DNA of 21,473 bases from Flavobacteriales bacterium (GCA_947375085.1 CANCEQ010000027.1:1-21473), one strand, 5' to 3'; counted from the first letter of the stretch, positions 7,701-15,936 are shown. The notes: generated from the sequence alone by a model not told the origin. Translations and numbers: made by a program.

Positions 7701-8550
7701 ATCTGTGAAATTATCTGCATTTTATCGTGAACAAAGAAATAATGTTCAGTTAATTAATGTTTTAGATGCTTATCCTACTACGTATAAAACATATGGAAAT
7801 AGAGATTTTGGAACAGTTAAAGGGACAACAATTTCATACGATTTAAGAAGAACAGGTAACATAAGAATGACTGTAGCATATACACTTCAGTTTGCAAATG
7901 GTACTGGTTCTGACGAAAATTCAGGAGATCAAGTTTTAACTGGGTTAATTAATGCTGGATATCCAAATTTAAGAGCAATTTTCCCTTATAGTTTTGATAC
8001 AAGACATGCTTTTGCTGTCACTATGGATTATAGATATGGTGAAGGAAAAGATTACAATGGACCAGTTATTAAAGGTTTTAATGTGTTAGAAAATACAGGA
8101 TTAAATTTAGTATCTAATATTTATTCTGGTTCGCCATATTCTTCTCAAACATTTATTACAAATGAAGGGTACATTAGTCCAAATAGCTCAGGTTTAAGTG
8201 GTACTACTAATGGTTCTCGATTACCTTGGAATTATAAAATGGATTTACAGTTAGATAAAACATTTAATTTGATGATCGGTAAAGAGGAAAATAAGAAAAA
8301 AGCAACTTTCTTAAATGTTTATATTCGTGTAACTAATTTATTGAATCAGTTTAATCGTATCAATGTTTATAGAGCAACAGGAAACTGGAATGATGATGGT
8401 TATTTAGCTGCTGCAGCTAGTCAAAATTCAATTCAAAATCAGTTGGATGAACAATCATTTAGAGATTATTATACTATGAAAATTCAAAACGCGTATAATA
8501 ATATTAGTTCTCCAAGACAAATTCGTTTAGGGGTTAAGTTTGATTTTTAA
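4735..8550 (+). CDS. TonB-dependent outer-membrane receptor with carboxypeptidase-regulatory-like domain
   Basis: A 1271-residue outer-membrane transporter powered by TonB. A Sec signal peptide (about residues 1-21, MIQKITLLILSVLATAVYGY) is followed by a CarboxypepD_reg-like beta-sandwich (about 27-112, GTIKGTVTDVETKEPIPFSR) and a plug domain (about 118-230). Plug landmarks are MSVRGGRSDASYFYIDGIKV, VGGLPANYGDITGGVISITT and a TVGGVNKN segment. The remainder is a large 22-strand-type barrel ending in GVKFDF with the C-terminal Phe used for Bam insertion. It is longer than a typical siderophore receptor and has neither an STN domain nor a SusD partner. The next gene follows after 24 bases and encodes a T9SS-exported protein; the third encodes a PorV-like barrel. 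The substrate is unknown. A run of seven G (5218-5224) in the plug region could allow slippage. Confidence 0.93.
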   Translation: MIQKITLLILSVLATAVYGYSQGGLGTIKGTVTDVETKEPIPFSRVVLKKDGSIKGNANTDFDGKFQINSIEVGTYEVEVRNEAEQYQPYLLTGVVVSSNQIRFLDDIALGKKTSEIEEVTVIAYKIPLINKDGGASGGTVAREDIAHMAVRSASDVAGTVGGVNKNEEGEMSVRGGRSDASYFYIDGIKVRGSSNLPKSAIEEVSVIVGGLPANYGDITGGVISITTRGPSAKYFGSVEGVSSGIYIKGKDANGYDGKVYGLDKFGYNLAEGMFSGPLLMQKDENGKKTKPLLGFLISANITDQLDNRPVQGGTYRIKKDVRDELISNPLRPAASGNGTYSNANFLRASDFESTPWRMNARSTEVSGQAKIDVKTGPSVNLSFGGSMNYKTGNIYSRQNSLLNFTNFGMSTTLDWRVFGRLTQRFTNDKEGSSSKIKSAFYTLMVDYGQTNYNSYDPNHKFSIFDYGHVGNFTTTRGLTQNSFKLENDNTYVQTAVPNPLRVDFTPSQTNATLAAITTQYYNLYSNQPAGHYESLNQITQGNAIVNGYQPNTVYDIWSNIGTPFNSFQKTQNSQFRFSGSGSVNIGDHSLTLGFEYEQRVDRGWRSGTTTGGGSNGPIGIWITARQLANSHIQELNTNAAHIADSGNYKVITYDRLNSGYASTHNGVYGGQQATDSDGKIVGDQQSFFDYNLRKKLGLNPGGTDFIDIDRYDPSTFTLDMFSADELLNSGNSYVSYWGYDPTGKKVRGNTDINKYFNEFDANGNYKRFVGAFQPVYMSGYIMDKFAFNDLVFNIGVRVDVFNANQPVLKDPYLTYEAHTVAEAKQILVNDATKSWISAIPSSMGDDYTVYVNDVHNPTAITGYRKGTTWYNASGAEVSTPKLVEGPSGIAPYLVDPNQTTPKASAFESYKPQINVMPRIAFSFPISDEASFFAHYDILTKRPTSYARFDPFNYQFMGSRSAVIDNPNLKPETTIDYEVGFQQVLSKTSSVKLSAFYREQRNNVQLINVLDAYPTTYKTYGNRDFGTVKGTTISYDLRRTGNIRMTVAYTLQFANGTGSDENSGDQVLTGLINAGYPNLRAIFPYSFDTRHAFAVTMDYRYGEGKDYNGPVIKGFNVLENTGLNLVSNIYSGSPYSSQTFITNEGYISPNSSGLSGTTNGSRLPWNYKMDLQLDKTFNLMIGKEENKKKATFLNVYIRVTNLLNQFNRINVYRATGNWNDDGYLAAAASQNSIQNQLDEQSFRDYYTMKIQNAYNNISSPRQIRLGVKFDF

Positions 8551-8574
8551 TTCATAATAAGAAAATAAATAATT

Positions 8575-11500
8575 ATGAAAAAGCAAGTAATAGCAATTGT
8601 TTTAGGGTTATCGGCAGTTTGGTCGAATAGTGCCTTATCTTATTACAAAGACAAAAGCCAAATGCCTTCAGTTAATTCTGTTGGTCAAGAAAAGGCTGCT
8701 GGGTGTAAGCCAACTACACAGGGTTTATATTTGGAATTTAATGATGTTAAAGCATGGATTGAAAATGGAGGAAATATGTTCCAAAATAGACAAGCAAACA
8801 TTGCAGCATATGAGATTCCTAAGTCTGGTCCTGGGCAAGTGAAACATTTTGCAATTTTCGCAGGTTCACTTTGGATGGGTGGAACAGATGTTAATGGTCA
8901 ATTAAAATTAGCCGCTTTACAATATAGAAAAGGTAATGATTTTTGGTCAGGTCCTTTAACTGTTACACCTGGTTCGGGGAACTATAAATATGATTTTAAG
9001 TCTCCTCAAGGTGATGGAGTAACGAAAGATTTTGGTGCTGCATCGATCACTCCTGATCAATGTCTTGCTTACGATAAATTTTTTGTTATTGCAAAAGCTG
9101 AAGTAATTGCTTTTAGTACTTGGTGGGAATCAGAGCATCCAAAACCAGGACAACCTGTTTCAACTGAACCAGTTGAAAAGCCATCTAATGATGTTTTAAA
9201 TAGAATTGAAAATTGGCCAGCTCATGGTGATATTGGTTTACAACAAGATCATTATTTAGCTCCTTTTTATGATAATAATAATGATGGTGAATATAATCCA
9301 TTGTTATATGGAGATTACCCTTGGTATGATGATATTTTGGGTAGAAATGATGCTGAATGTGGTGTTGATCGTCGTGTATCATTATATGGTGATAAAACAT
9401 ATTGGTGGGTATTTAATGACAAAGGTAATATCCATAGTGAAACGAATGGTGATCCAATTGGTATGGAAATTAGAGCGCAAGCTTTTGCATTTGCTACTGA
9501 TGATGAAATTAATCGAATGACATTCTATAATTATGAATTAATCAATAGAGGAACTCAAGAATTAAAAGACACTTATTTTTCACAGTATTTAGATGCCGAT
9601 TTAGGTAACCCACAAGATGATTACACAGGGTGTGATGTATCAAGAGGTTTAGGTTATGTATACAATGGTGATGCTGACGATGAGACCAACTTACAAATTG
9701 GTTATGGAGTAAATCCTCCAGCTATTGGTGTTGACTTCTTTGAAGGACCTTACAGGGATCCAGATAACAAAGATAATGGTATGTATTCCCTTCCTACGGC
9801 TACTAATGCAGCAGGAACAATAGCTAAAGTTAAACCTTTTATTAAGTATTCAGCAACTCCATTGAGTGATGCTTTAAGTGATGGTGGTATTGTTTATAGC
9901 GGTATTGGTATTGGATATGGTGATAGTATAAAAGATAATGAGCGTTTTGGTATGACTCGATTTACTTATTTCACTGGTCAAGGTTCGGTTTATCCATACT
10001 CTGATCCTATTGGAGCTGTTCAGCATTACAATTTCATGAAAGGTAAATGGGCTAATGGTTCAGATTTAACTTATGGTGGATTAGGTAATGGTACTGGTGG
10101 TGGTGCAACAACAACTTTATCTACATACATGTTCCCAGGAGATTCTGATCCACTTGGATGGGCTACAGAAGGACAAATTTTAAATGACAATTGGACTGAA
10201 CAAACAGCGGGTAATTCTCCTAAAGATAGACGTTTTGTTCAATCTGCTGGTCCTTTTACTTTAAAACCAGGAGCTGTAAATAATATTACTGTAGGTATTG
10301 TTTATGGAAGAGGATTTGATGGAGATTTGTTTTCTTCAGTAAGAGCAATGAAACGTGCTGATACGAAAGCTCAAGCATTATTTAATGTATGTTTTAAAAT
10401 TTTCGATCCACCGATGGCTCCTAAATTGACTATTCAAGAATTAGATAATGAGTTAGTTTTGATGTTAGATAATCCTGGAACTAGTCATAATAACTATTTA
10501 GAAAAATATAAAGAGAAAGACGAAATTAATATTCCTGAAACAGAACCAGAAGCGAATAAATATTTTAAGTTTGAAGGTTATCAAATTTATCAATTAGTAA
10601 ATTCTGCTGCATCTGTTGCTGATATTCATGATCCAACTAAGGCTCAATTAGTTGCTCAATGTGATGTTAAAAATGGAATAACAAAATTGGTTAATTTTGA
10701 GTATGATGAGGCTTTAGGTTTTTCAATTCCTGTTGAGAAAGTTAAAGGTGAAGACAAAGGTATAAAGCATACATTTAAAATTACAGATGATTTCTTTGCT
10801 TTAGGTACTAGAACATTGGTTAATAATAAAACATATCACTATGTTGCCATTGCTTATGCTTATAATAATTTTAAACAATATAATCCTGCTGACCCAACAT
10901 TGTTAGATGGTCAGAAAAAACCTTATGTTTCTTCAAGGTTAGGATTTGACGGTTCTTCTATTAAATCAGTTGAAGCTATTCCTCATAATCCTTCTGCTGA
11001 AGCTGGAGGTACTGAGCAAATGGTTGAATATGGTACTTCTCCAAGAATTACGAGAGTAGATGGTTACGGAAATGGAAATAGAAATTTAGTTCTTACAAAA
11101 GATTCTGAGGATAAAATTGTTGCTTCAGGATATTTAGATAAGCCTGAATATGAATATGGACAAGGACCTATCAATATTAAAGTAGTTGACCCATTAAATT
11201 TAGCTGATGGTTATTTTGAATGTTTGTTTAATAACTATGGAGCTTCAACTTCTAATGCTGCTGATACTGCTAGTTGGACGATAAATAGATACGATAAAGA
11301 AGGTGGAACTTTACTTGATTCAAAATCATCTCAAGTAAATATTTCACAAGATAATGAACAAGTTATACCACAATGGGGTATATCTGTTCAGCTTAATCAA
11401 ACAAAATATAAAACTTATTCTGGAAATAAATTTACTGAACCAATTAGTTCTTCTATTAGTTTTGCTGATTCATCTCAAAGATGGTTATCATTTATTACTG

Positions 11501-12780
11501 ATCAAGATTCATATACTCCTTTCAACTGGATTAGATTAGGTACTTCAGCTGAATCAGTTGCGACAGGTAACCCTCAATATAATGCACCAATATGTTACAA
11601 TGATGAAGTTGGTATAGATCCTGACAAATTATATTCTAAAATTATGGATGGTGGTATTGCACCTCAAAGAATTGTAGGTTATCAGTGTGATTATATGCCA
11701 TTAGCTTATTATGGTGTTACTTCTGGTGGAAGTAATACTTTTGGAACAAGAAATGCTTCTCACATTGCTTATAGTCCTAGTGTTGATATTGTAATTACAT
11801 CAGATAAATCTAAATGGACAAGATGTCCTGTATTTGAATTAGGAAGAGATGTTAATTTATCTGTTGGTGCAGCTGCATCTGGTGATTTAAGAAAAAGTCC
11901 AAGTGTTGGAAAAGATGGATTAGCTGATAATTCTGGAACTACAGGTATGGGATGGTTCCCAGGTTATGCGATTGATTTAGAGTCTGGAGCACGTTTGTAC
12001 ATGGCTTTTGGTGAAAATTCATTTTTACAAGTTGATAATGGAGCTGATATGATTTGGAACCCAACTGATAGAATGTATGATCAAAATGGTAATCCAATAT
12101 TAGGAGGTTTACAACCTATATATGTTTATAGTTATAAACAAAACTCTATAAATAAAGATGCGGGTGCTTATGATTTACCTTCTTATAGCGAAGCTTCAAA
12201 TCCACTTTATGATTTAATCAAGCTTGCTCAAGGTGGTGATGGAAATGCTAAGAAAAATTTATATTCTTCATTAACTTGGGTAGCTAATACCATTTTAACA
12301 ACTGGTAAATCATTTTTATCAACTGATGTTAGAATTAAATTGAGAGTAAATAAAGAATATAAAAACTTTGTTGCAACTAATAAAAACAGTGGTAAACCAA
12401 TGTATTCTTGGTCAACTAGTGATATTTCAACTAGAACAAATAGTTCTTCAAAATTAGCTGAGGTTCTTGAGACTATAAATGTTGTACCTAATCCATATTA
12501 CTCTTATTCTGAATATGAAACAGGACGTCTAGACACAAGGGTTAAAATCACAAATTTACCTGAAAAATGTACGATCTCTATTTATACTGTAAATGGAAAA
12601 TTAGTTAGATCGTTTAAGAAGGACAATACTGCAACTTATCAAGATTGGGATTTAAATAATTTCAAAGGAATAGCAGTTGCTGGTGGTGTTTATTTAATAC
12701 ATGTAGAGGTTCCTGGTGTTGGAGAAAGAGTTATAAAATTCTTTGGAGGAATGAGACAAGTTGATTTACAAAGTCTTTAA
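8575..12780 (+). CDS. Large secreted protein with T9SS type A C-terminal sorting domain
   Basis: A 1401-residue protein with a type I signal peptide (about residues 1-22) and no lipobox cysteine. A calcium-loop-like DNNNDGEYNP at residues 233-242 is followed by GDYPWYDDILGRND, and a GCDVSRGLGYVYNGD stretch starts near 352. The middle looks like several beta-sandwich modules with no enzyme motif I recognise. Residues 1302-1401 form a type A sorting domain: VPNP start, VKITNLP, ISIYTVNGKLVRSF, a GVYLIHVEVPG strand and VIKFF. The protein should therefore cross the outer membrane by the T9SS and be released or attached at the surface. An extra tail (GGMRQVDLQSL) follows the last strand. Cotranscription with the TonB receptor and the PorV-like barrel suggests a surface partner of that receptor, perhaps a lid or substrate-capture protein; this is inference. 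Confidence 0.88.
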   Translation: MKKQVIAIVLGLSAVWSNSALSYYKDKSQMPSVNSVGQEKAAGCKPTTQGLYLEFNDVKAWIENGGNMFQNRQANIAAYEIPKSGPGQVKHFAIFAGSLWMGGTDVNGQLKLAALQYRKGNDFWSGPLTVTPGSGNYKYDFKSPQGDGVTKDFGAASITPDQCLAYDKFFVIAKAEVIAFSTWWESEHPKPGQPVSTEPVEKPSNDVLNRIENWPAHGDIGLQQDHYLAPFYDNNNDGEYNPLLYGDYPWYDDILGRNDAECGVDRRVSLYGDKTYWWVFNDKGNIHSETNGDPIGMEIRAQAFAFATDDEINRMTFYNYELINRGTQELKDTYFSQYLDADLGNPQDDYTGCDVSRGLGYVYNGDADDETNLQIGYGVNPPAIGVDFFEGPYRDPDNKDNGMYSLPTATNAAGTIAKVKPFIKYSATPLSDALSDGGIVYSGIGIGYGDSIKDNERFGMTRFTYFTGQGSVYPYSDPIGAVQHYNFMKGKWANGSDLTYGGLGNGTGGGATTTLSTYMFPGDSDPLGWATEGQILNDNWTEQTAGNSPKDRRFVQSAGPFTLKPGAVNNITVGIVYGRGFDGDLFSSVRAMKRADTKAQALFNVCFKIFDPPMAPKLTIQELDNELVLMLDNPGTSHNNYLEKYKEKDEINIPETEPEANKYFKFEGYQIYQLVNSAASVADIHDPTKAQLVAQCDVKNGITKLVNFEYDEALGFSIPVEKVKGEDKGIKHTFKITDDFFALGTRTLVNNKTYHYVAIAYAYNNFKQYNPADPTLLDGQKKPYVSSRLGFDGSSIKSVEAIPHNPSAEAGGTEQMVEYGTSPRITRVDGYGNGNRNLVLTKDSEDKIVASGYLDKPEYEYGQGPINIKVVDPLNLADGYFECLFNNYGASTSNAADTASWTINRYDKEGGTLLDSKSSQVNISQDNEQVIPQWGISVQLNQTKYKTYSGNKFTEPISSSISFADSSQRWLSFITDQDSYTPFNWIRLGTSAESVATGNPQYNAPICYNDEVGIDPDKLYSKIMDGGIAPQRIVGYQCDYMPLAYYGVTSGGSNTFGTRNASHIAYSPSVDIVITSDKSKWTRCPVFELGRDVNLSVGAAASGDLRKSPSVGKDGLADNSGTTGMGWFPGYAIDLESGARLYMAFGENSFLQVDNGADMIWNPTDRMYDQNGNPILGGLQPIYVYSYKQNSINKDAGAYDLPSYSEASNPLYDLIKLAQGGDGNAKKNLYSSLTWVANTILTTGKSFLSTDVRIKLRVNKEYKNFVATNKNSGKPMYSWSTSDISTRTNSSSKLAEVLETINVVPNPYYSYSEYETGRLDTRVKITNLPEKCTISIYTVNGKLVRSFKKDNTATYQDWDLNNFKGIAVAGGVYLIHVEVPGVGERVIKFFGGMRQVDLQSL

Positions 12781-12801
12781 TAAAAAGAAATAGAAATTAG
12801 A

Positions 12802-13866
12802 ATGAGAAATTCAATGGTATCTATAAAAAAAGTCATTTTATTCGGAGCTCTTTTGGGTAGTTCTGTTGTAAATGCAGGAAATGAAGATCGTGTTGGTACT
12901 GCTGGTGCTACTGAACTTTTGATTAATCCTTGGTCAAGAGGCGCTTCAATGGGTGATGCAGGAATAGCAAGTGCAACTGGTTTGGAAGCTTCTTTCACAA
13001 ATATTGCAGGATTAGCTTTTGTTGAAAAAACACAACTTAAATTTAATTCAAGTAATTGGATGGGTAATGCTGGCATTTCTTTTAGTAGTGCAGGTTTAGC
13101 TCAACGTGTGTCTGAAAGTAGTGCTTTTTCAGTAAGTATTCAAGCTATGAATTTTGGAGATATAGCTGTTACAACAGTTGCAAATCCAGAAGGAAAAATT
13201 GGTAATTTTTCCCCAAGAATTAATGTATTTAATGTAGGATATGCTAAATCTTTTTCAAGTTCAATTCATGCTGGAATTAATTTCAAAGTTATATCAGAGA
13301 GTATGACTAACATGAAATCTACTGGACTTGGAATGGATGTAGGTATTAAATATGTTACTGGTGAAAAAGATCATATTAAGTTTGGTATTGCATTGAAAAA
13401 TGTTGGTCCAACAATGAAATTTAAAGGTGATGGTTTGAGTCAACAAGCTTCTTATAATTCAACTGGTCAAATTGCAACCTTAAATGAACGTTCACAAGAG
13501 TTTGAATTACCAGCTTTATTAAATATTGGTGGTTCTTATGATTTTATCTTTGATGAAAAACAAAAGTTAACAACTGCTTTTGGATATACAGCAAATTCAT
13601 TTTCTTATGATCAATTTCGATTAGGTTTAGACTATGGTTTAACACAAGAAAAAGTAGCTTTCAATTTAAGAGCTGGTTATGTTTATGAGAAAAATATTTT
13701 TTCTTCATCAAATAGATCAAATGCATTAGTTGGACCAACGGCTGGTTTTTCTGTTGATGCTTTAGTTGGAAAAAATAAACATGCTTTAGGTATTGAATAT
13801 TGTGCACGTTTTGCAGGTGTATTTGGTGTAATTCATACAATTGGTGCAACTATTAGTTTAAAATAA
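12802..13866 (+). CDS. PorV/PorQ-family outer-membrane beta-barrel
   Basis: A 354-residue protein with a signal peptide (cleavage probably after VVNA, near residue 25) and a FadL-like barrel. The N-terminal signature of the PorV/PorQ group is clear: GTAGATELLINPWSRGASMGD (about 32-52, read as two blocks), then ASATGLEASFTNIAGLAF, where relatives have the WNPAGLA turn. The rest is alternating beta-strands ending in GATISLK. PorV carries T9SS cargo from the translocon by binding its C-terminal domain. A copy next to a type A cargo gene suggests a dedicated shuttle or a structural subunit of the same complex. Two starts are possible, ATG at 12802 and ATG at 12814; both keep the signal peptide. 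It is the last gene of the operon, 21 bases after the cargo gene and followed by a hairpin. Confidence 0.85.
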   Translation: MRNSMVSIKKVILFGALLGSSVVNAGNEDRVGTAGATELLINPWSRGASMGDAGIASATGLEASFTNIAGLAFVEKTQLKFNSSNWMGNAGISFSSAGLAQRVSESSAFSVSIQAMNFGDIAVTTVANPEGKIGNFSPRINVFNVGYAKSFSSSIHAGINFKVISESMTNMKSTGLGMDVGIKYVTGEKDHIKFGIALKNVGPTMKFKGDGLSQQASYNSTGQIATLNERSQEFELPALLNIGGSYDFIFDEKQKLTTAFGYTANSFSYDQFRLGLDYGLTQEKVAFNLRAGYVYEKNIFSSSNRSNALVGPTAGFSVDALVGKNKHALGIEYCARFAGVFGVIHTIGATISLK

Positions 13867-13876
13867 AAATAAATAA

Positions 13877-13884
13877 TATATTTG
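13877..13884 (+). promoter_or_regulatory. -7 box (TATATTTG) upstream of greA
   Basis: Exact TAnnTTTG match just after the stop codon of the PorV-like gene and four bases before the hairpin at 13889. If used, the greA transcript would begin at or inside the left arm of that hairpin. Confidence 0.4.
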
Positions 13885-13888
13885 TCTT

Positions 13889-13917
13889 AACAAGAGAGCT
13901 CATTGGGCTCTCTTGTT
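13889..13917 (+). terminator. Hairpin terminator of the TonB-receptor operon
   Basis: Perfect 11-bp stem AACAAGAGAGC / GCTCTCTTGTT with a 7-base loop, followed by a short T-rich stretch (TTGG). It lies 22 bases after the stop of the PorV-like gene and 31 bases before the greA ATG. The T-tract is short, so termination may be partial. Confidence 0.75.
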
Positions 13918-13947
13918 TTGGTTATAAATAGTCTTAAAAAAAATACA

Positions 13948-14427
13948 ATGTCGCAACAAATAACATATTATACTGAGGAAGGTTTAATTCGTTTAAAGAA
14001 AGAATTACACGAGATGAAAACGATAGAGCGTCCTTCTATTTCTAGTCAAATTGCTGAAGCTAGAGATAAAGGTGATCTTTCTGAGAATGCTGAATATGAT
14101 GCTGCCAAAGAAGCACAAGGATTGCTAGAAATGAAAATTTCAAAACTTGAATCTATTTTAGCCAATGCTCGTGTTATTGATGAATCAGTTATTGATAATT
14201 CTAAAGTTTTCATATTATCTAAAGTACAAATTAAAAATGTACAAAATGGAGCAGAAATGGAATATACCTTAGTTGCTGAAAATGAAGCAGACTTAAAAGC
14301 TAAAAAGATTTCGATGGATTCTCCTATAGGTAAAGGATTATTAGGAAAAGCTAAAGGTGAAATTGCTGAAATTACTACTCCTAATGGTATTATGAAATTT
14401 GAAATTTTAAACATTTCAAGAGGTTAA
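13948..14427 (+). CDS. greA: Transcription elongation factor GreA
   Basis: A 159-residue cytoplasmic factor that enters the RNA polymerase secondary channel and stimulates cleavage of backtracked RNA. It has an N-terminal antiparallel coiled coil (about 8-76) with the catalytic-loop signature DKGDLSENAEYDAAKE (40-55), where Asp43 and Glu46 hold the active-site Mg2+. The C-terminal FKBP-like domain (about 85-159) contains SPIGKGLLGKAKGEI (positions 129-143). Length and motifs match E. coli GreA (158 residues). The true start is the ATG at 13948; an in-frame TTG at 13903 would add 15 unrelated residues and begin inside the hairpin loop. It is followed after two bases by the HIT-family gene. Confidence 0.97.
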   Translation: MSQQITYYTEEGLIRLKKELHEMKTIERPSISSQIAEARDKGDLSENAEYDAAKEAQGLLEMKISKLESILANARVIDESVIDNSKVFILSKVQIKNVQNGAEMEYTLVAENEADLKAKKISMDSPIGKGLLGKAKGEIAEITTPNGIMKFEILNISRG

Positions 14428-14429
14428 GA

Positions 14430-14819
14430 ATGAGTTCTATTTTTACAAAAATTGTAAATGGTGAAATACCATCATATAAAGTTGCTGAAAATGATCATTT
14501 TTTAGCTTTTTTAGATATTACACCTATTAGAAAAGGACATGTACTAGTAATTCCTAAACATGAAACAGATTATATATTTGATATGTCAGACGATAGTTTA
14601 GGTTCGATTTTTGTATTTGCTAAGGAAGTGGCATCTAAAATTATAGCTGTTTTTCCTTGTAAGAAAGTTGGAATCACTGTTATTGGTCTAGAAGTTCCGC
14701 ATGCACACATACATCTAGTTCCAATGAATACTTTATCTGATATGAATTTTGCACAAGAAAAATTAAAATTATCAAGTGAAGAGTTTCTTGAAATAGCTGA
14801 TAAAATTAAAAATGCATAA
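14430..14819 (+). CDS. HIT-family nucleotide-binding hydrolase
   Basis: A 129-residue histidine-triad protein of the HINT/PKCI branch, which hydrolyses nucleoside phosphoramidates or related nucleotides in the cytosol. Visible motifs are the N-terminal SIFTKIVNGEIPSYKVAE (3-20), FLDITPIRKGHVLVIPK (27-43) and the triad HAHIHLVPM (His91, His93, His95; His93 should be the nucleophile). The usual GQEVPHxHxH reads GLEVPHAHIH. The length is normal. It is tightly coupled to greA (two-base gap) and precedes the SGNH/PKD gene by ten bases. The physiological substrate cannot be told from sequence. Confidence 0.95.
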   Translation: MSSIFTKIVNGEIPSYKVAENDHFLAFLDITPIRKGHVLVIPKHETDYIFDMSDDSLGSIFVFAKEVASKIIAVFPCKKVGITVIGLEVPHAHIHLVPMNTLSDMNFAQEKLKLSSEEFLEIADKIKNA

Positions 14820-14829
14820 TTGAGAGTAG

Positions 14830-15912
14830 ATGAAATTTATAAAGAGTTTTTTATTTCTTATACTATTATTATTAAGTTTTGGTTTTAGAGCTCAAACTAC
14901 TAAGATTACCAAATCTGATTCTTTAAGTATTTTATTTATTGGAAATAGTTTTACGCATATGAATGATATGCCATCTATTTTTAATAAGTTAGCAATTGCA
15001 AAAGGTAAAACTATTCATGTAGAAAAAAACACACAAGCTGGAGCTTCTTTTCATGTTCATACTACTAGAATGGATATGTTTGAAAAGATTAAAAGTAGAA
15101 AATGGGATTATATCGTATTACAAGCTTTTAGTCGTGAATTTTGTCATCCAAAAGAATATATTGATACAGCTTCTATCCCTTATTTTAGTCAAATATTAGA
15201 TACAATTAAAACAAATTATTCTTGTACTAATTTATTATTGTATAATACGTGGGGATATAAAAATGGATTTGCCGAAAGAGAAGAGATAAATTCTTATGGT
15301 AAAATGCAGGACAGTATTATTTGTGGGTATCGTTATGTTGCTGAAAAATTTAGTATACCAATTGTTCCAGTTGGTATGGTTTGGAAATATGTCAGAGAAA
15401 CTAATCCTAATTTAAACTTGTATGTTGAGGATGAAGCTCATCCTAATAAACTTGGTTCTTACTTATCTGCGTGTACTTTTTTTGCTTCTATTTTTGATGA
15501 GTCTCCTGAAGGTGCTCTAACTTCAACGATAAGTGCTGAAAATGCTTTAATAATTCAAAAAGCGGCAGCTTCTATAGTTCTTCCTAATTATAAGTTATAC
15601 AATCTTGATCTAAATACATCTTCTGTAAAATATTTTAGATCTAAAGGTGTTGAATATATAACAGAATGTAAATCGAATTATCCAAATGCTACCAAAATAA
15701 CATGGGATTTTGGTAATGGAAAAACATCTACTGAAGCAAATGTTATTTATGCGTATCCTAAAGCTGGTAAATACACAATAAAGCTTACAGTTGAAGATTT
15801 GTGTGGGACAAGAATAATATTCAAAAAAGTTGCATTTGAAGCTCCTAAAAAGCCCAAAAAGCCTTCAAAATCAATTCCTATAAAAGATTCTAAATCGAAG
15901 AAAAAGATTTAA
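14830..15912 (+). CDS. Secreted SGNH/GDSL-type hydrolase (DUF4886-like) with a PKD domain
   Basis: A 360-residue protein with a signal peptide (about 1-22, ending FRAQ). The SGNH-like domain (about 32-255) shows the block I motif ILFIGNSFTHMNDMP with candidate nucleophile Ser40, a QAGASFHVH segment (69-77), DYIVLQAFS (93-101), and block V DEAHPNKLGSY with Asp201 and His204 as the other catalytic residues. It resembles the DUF4886 family more than classical GDSL lipases. A PKD-like Ig domain follows (about 275-328, ITWDFGNG then YPKAGKYTIKLTVED). The C-terminal 22 residues are rich in lysine and proline, with no T9SS sorting domain. It probably acts in the periplasm or on the outer envelope as an ester or glycan de-esterifying enzyme; substrate unknown. 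Last gene of the greA-HIT run. Confidence 0.8.
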   Translation: MKFIKSFLFLILLLLSFGFRAQTTKITKSDSLSILFIGNSFTHMNDMPSIFNKLAIAKGKTIHVEKNTQAGASFHVHTTRMDMFEKIKSRKWDYIVLQAFSREFCHPKEYIDTASIPYFSQILDTIKTNYSCTNLLLYNTWGYKNGFAEREEINSYGKMQDSIICGYRYVAEKFSIPIVPVGMVWKYVRETNPNLNLYVEDEAHPNKLGSYLSACTFFASIFDESPEGALTSTISAENALIIQKAAASIVLPNYKLYNLDLNTSSVKYFRSKGVEYITECKSNYPNATKITWDFGNGKTSTEANVIYAYPKAGKYTIKLTVEDLCGTRIIFKKVAFEAPKKPKKPSKSIPIKDSKSKKKI

Positions 15913-15936
15913 TTTATCAATGTAGTTTTTCGGTTG

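Noticed and set aside
12777..13076. 99-codon minus-strand ORF over the start of the PorV-like gene
   Set aside because: Shadow frame of a gene with a clear signal peptide and family signature; composition is that of a reversed beta-barrel gene.
13903..13947. In-frame TTG start that would lengthen GreA by 15 residues
   Set aside because: It begins in the terminator loop and the added residues do not resemble any GreA N-terminus; ATG 13948 gives the normal length.
14046..14414. 122-codon minus-strand ORF over greA
   Set aside because: Fully antisense to a conserved greA and without any motif of its own.
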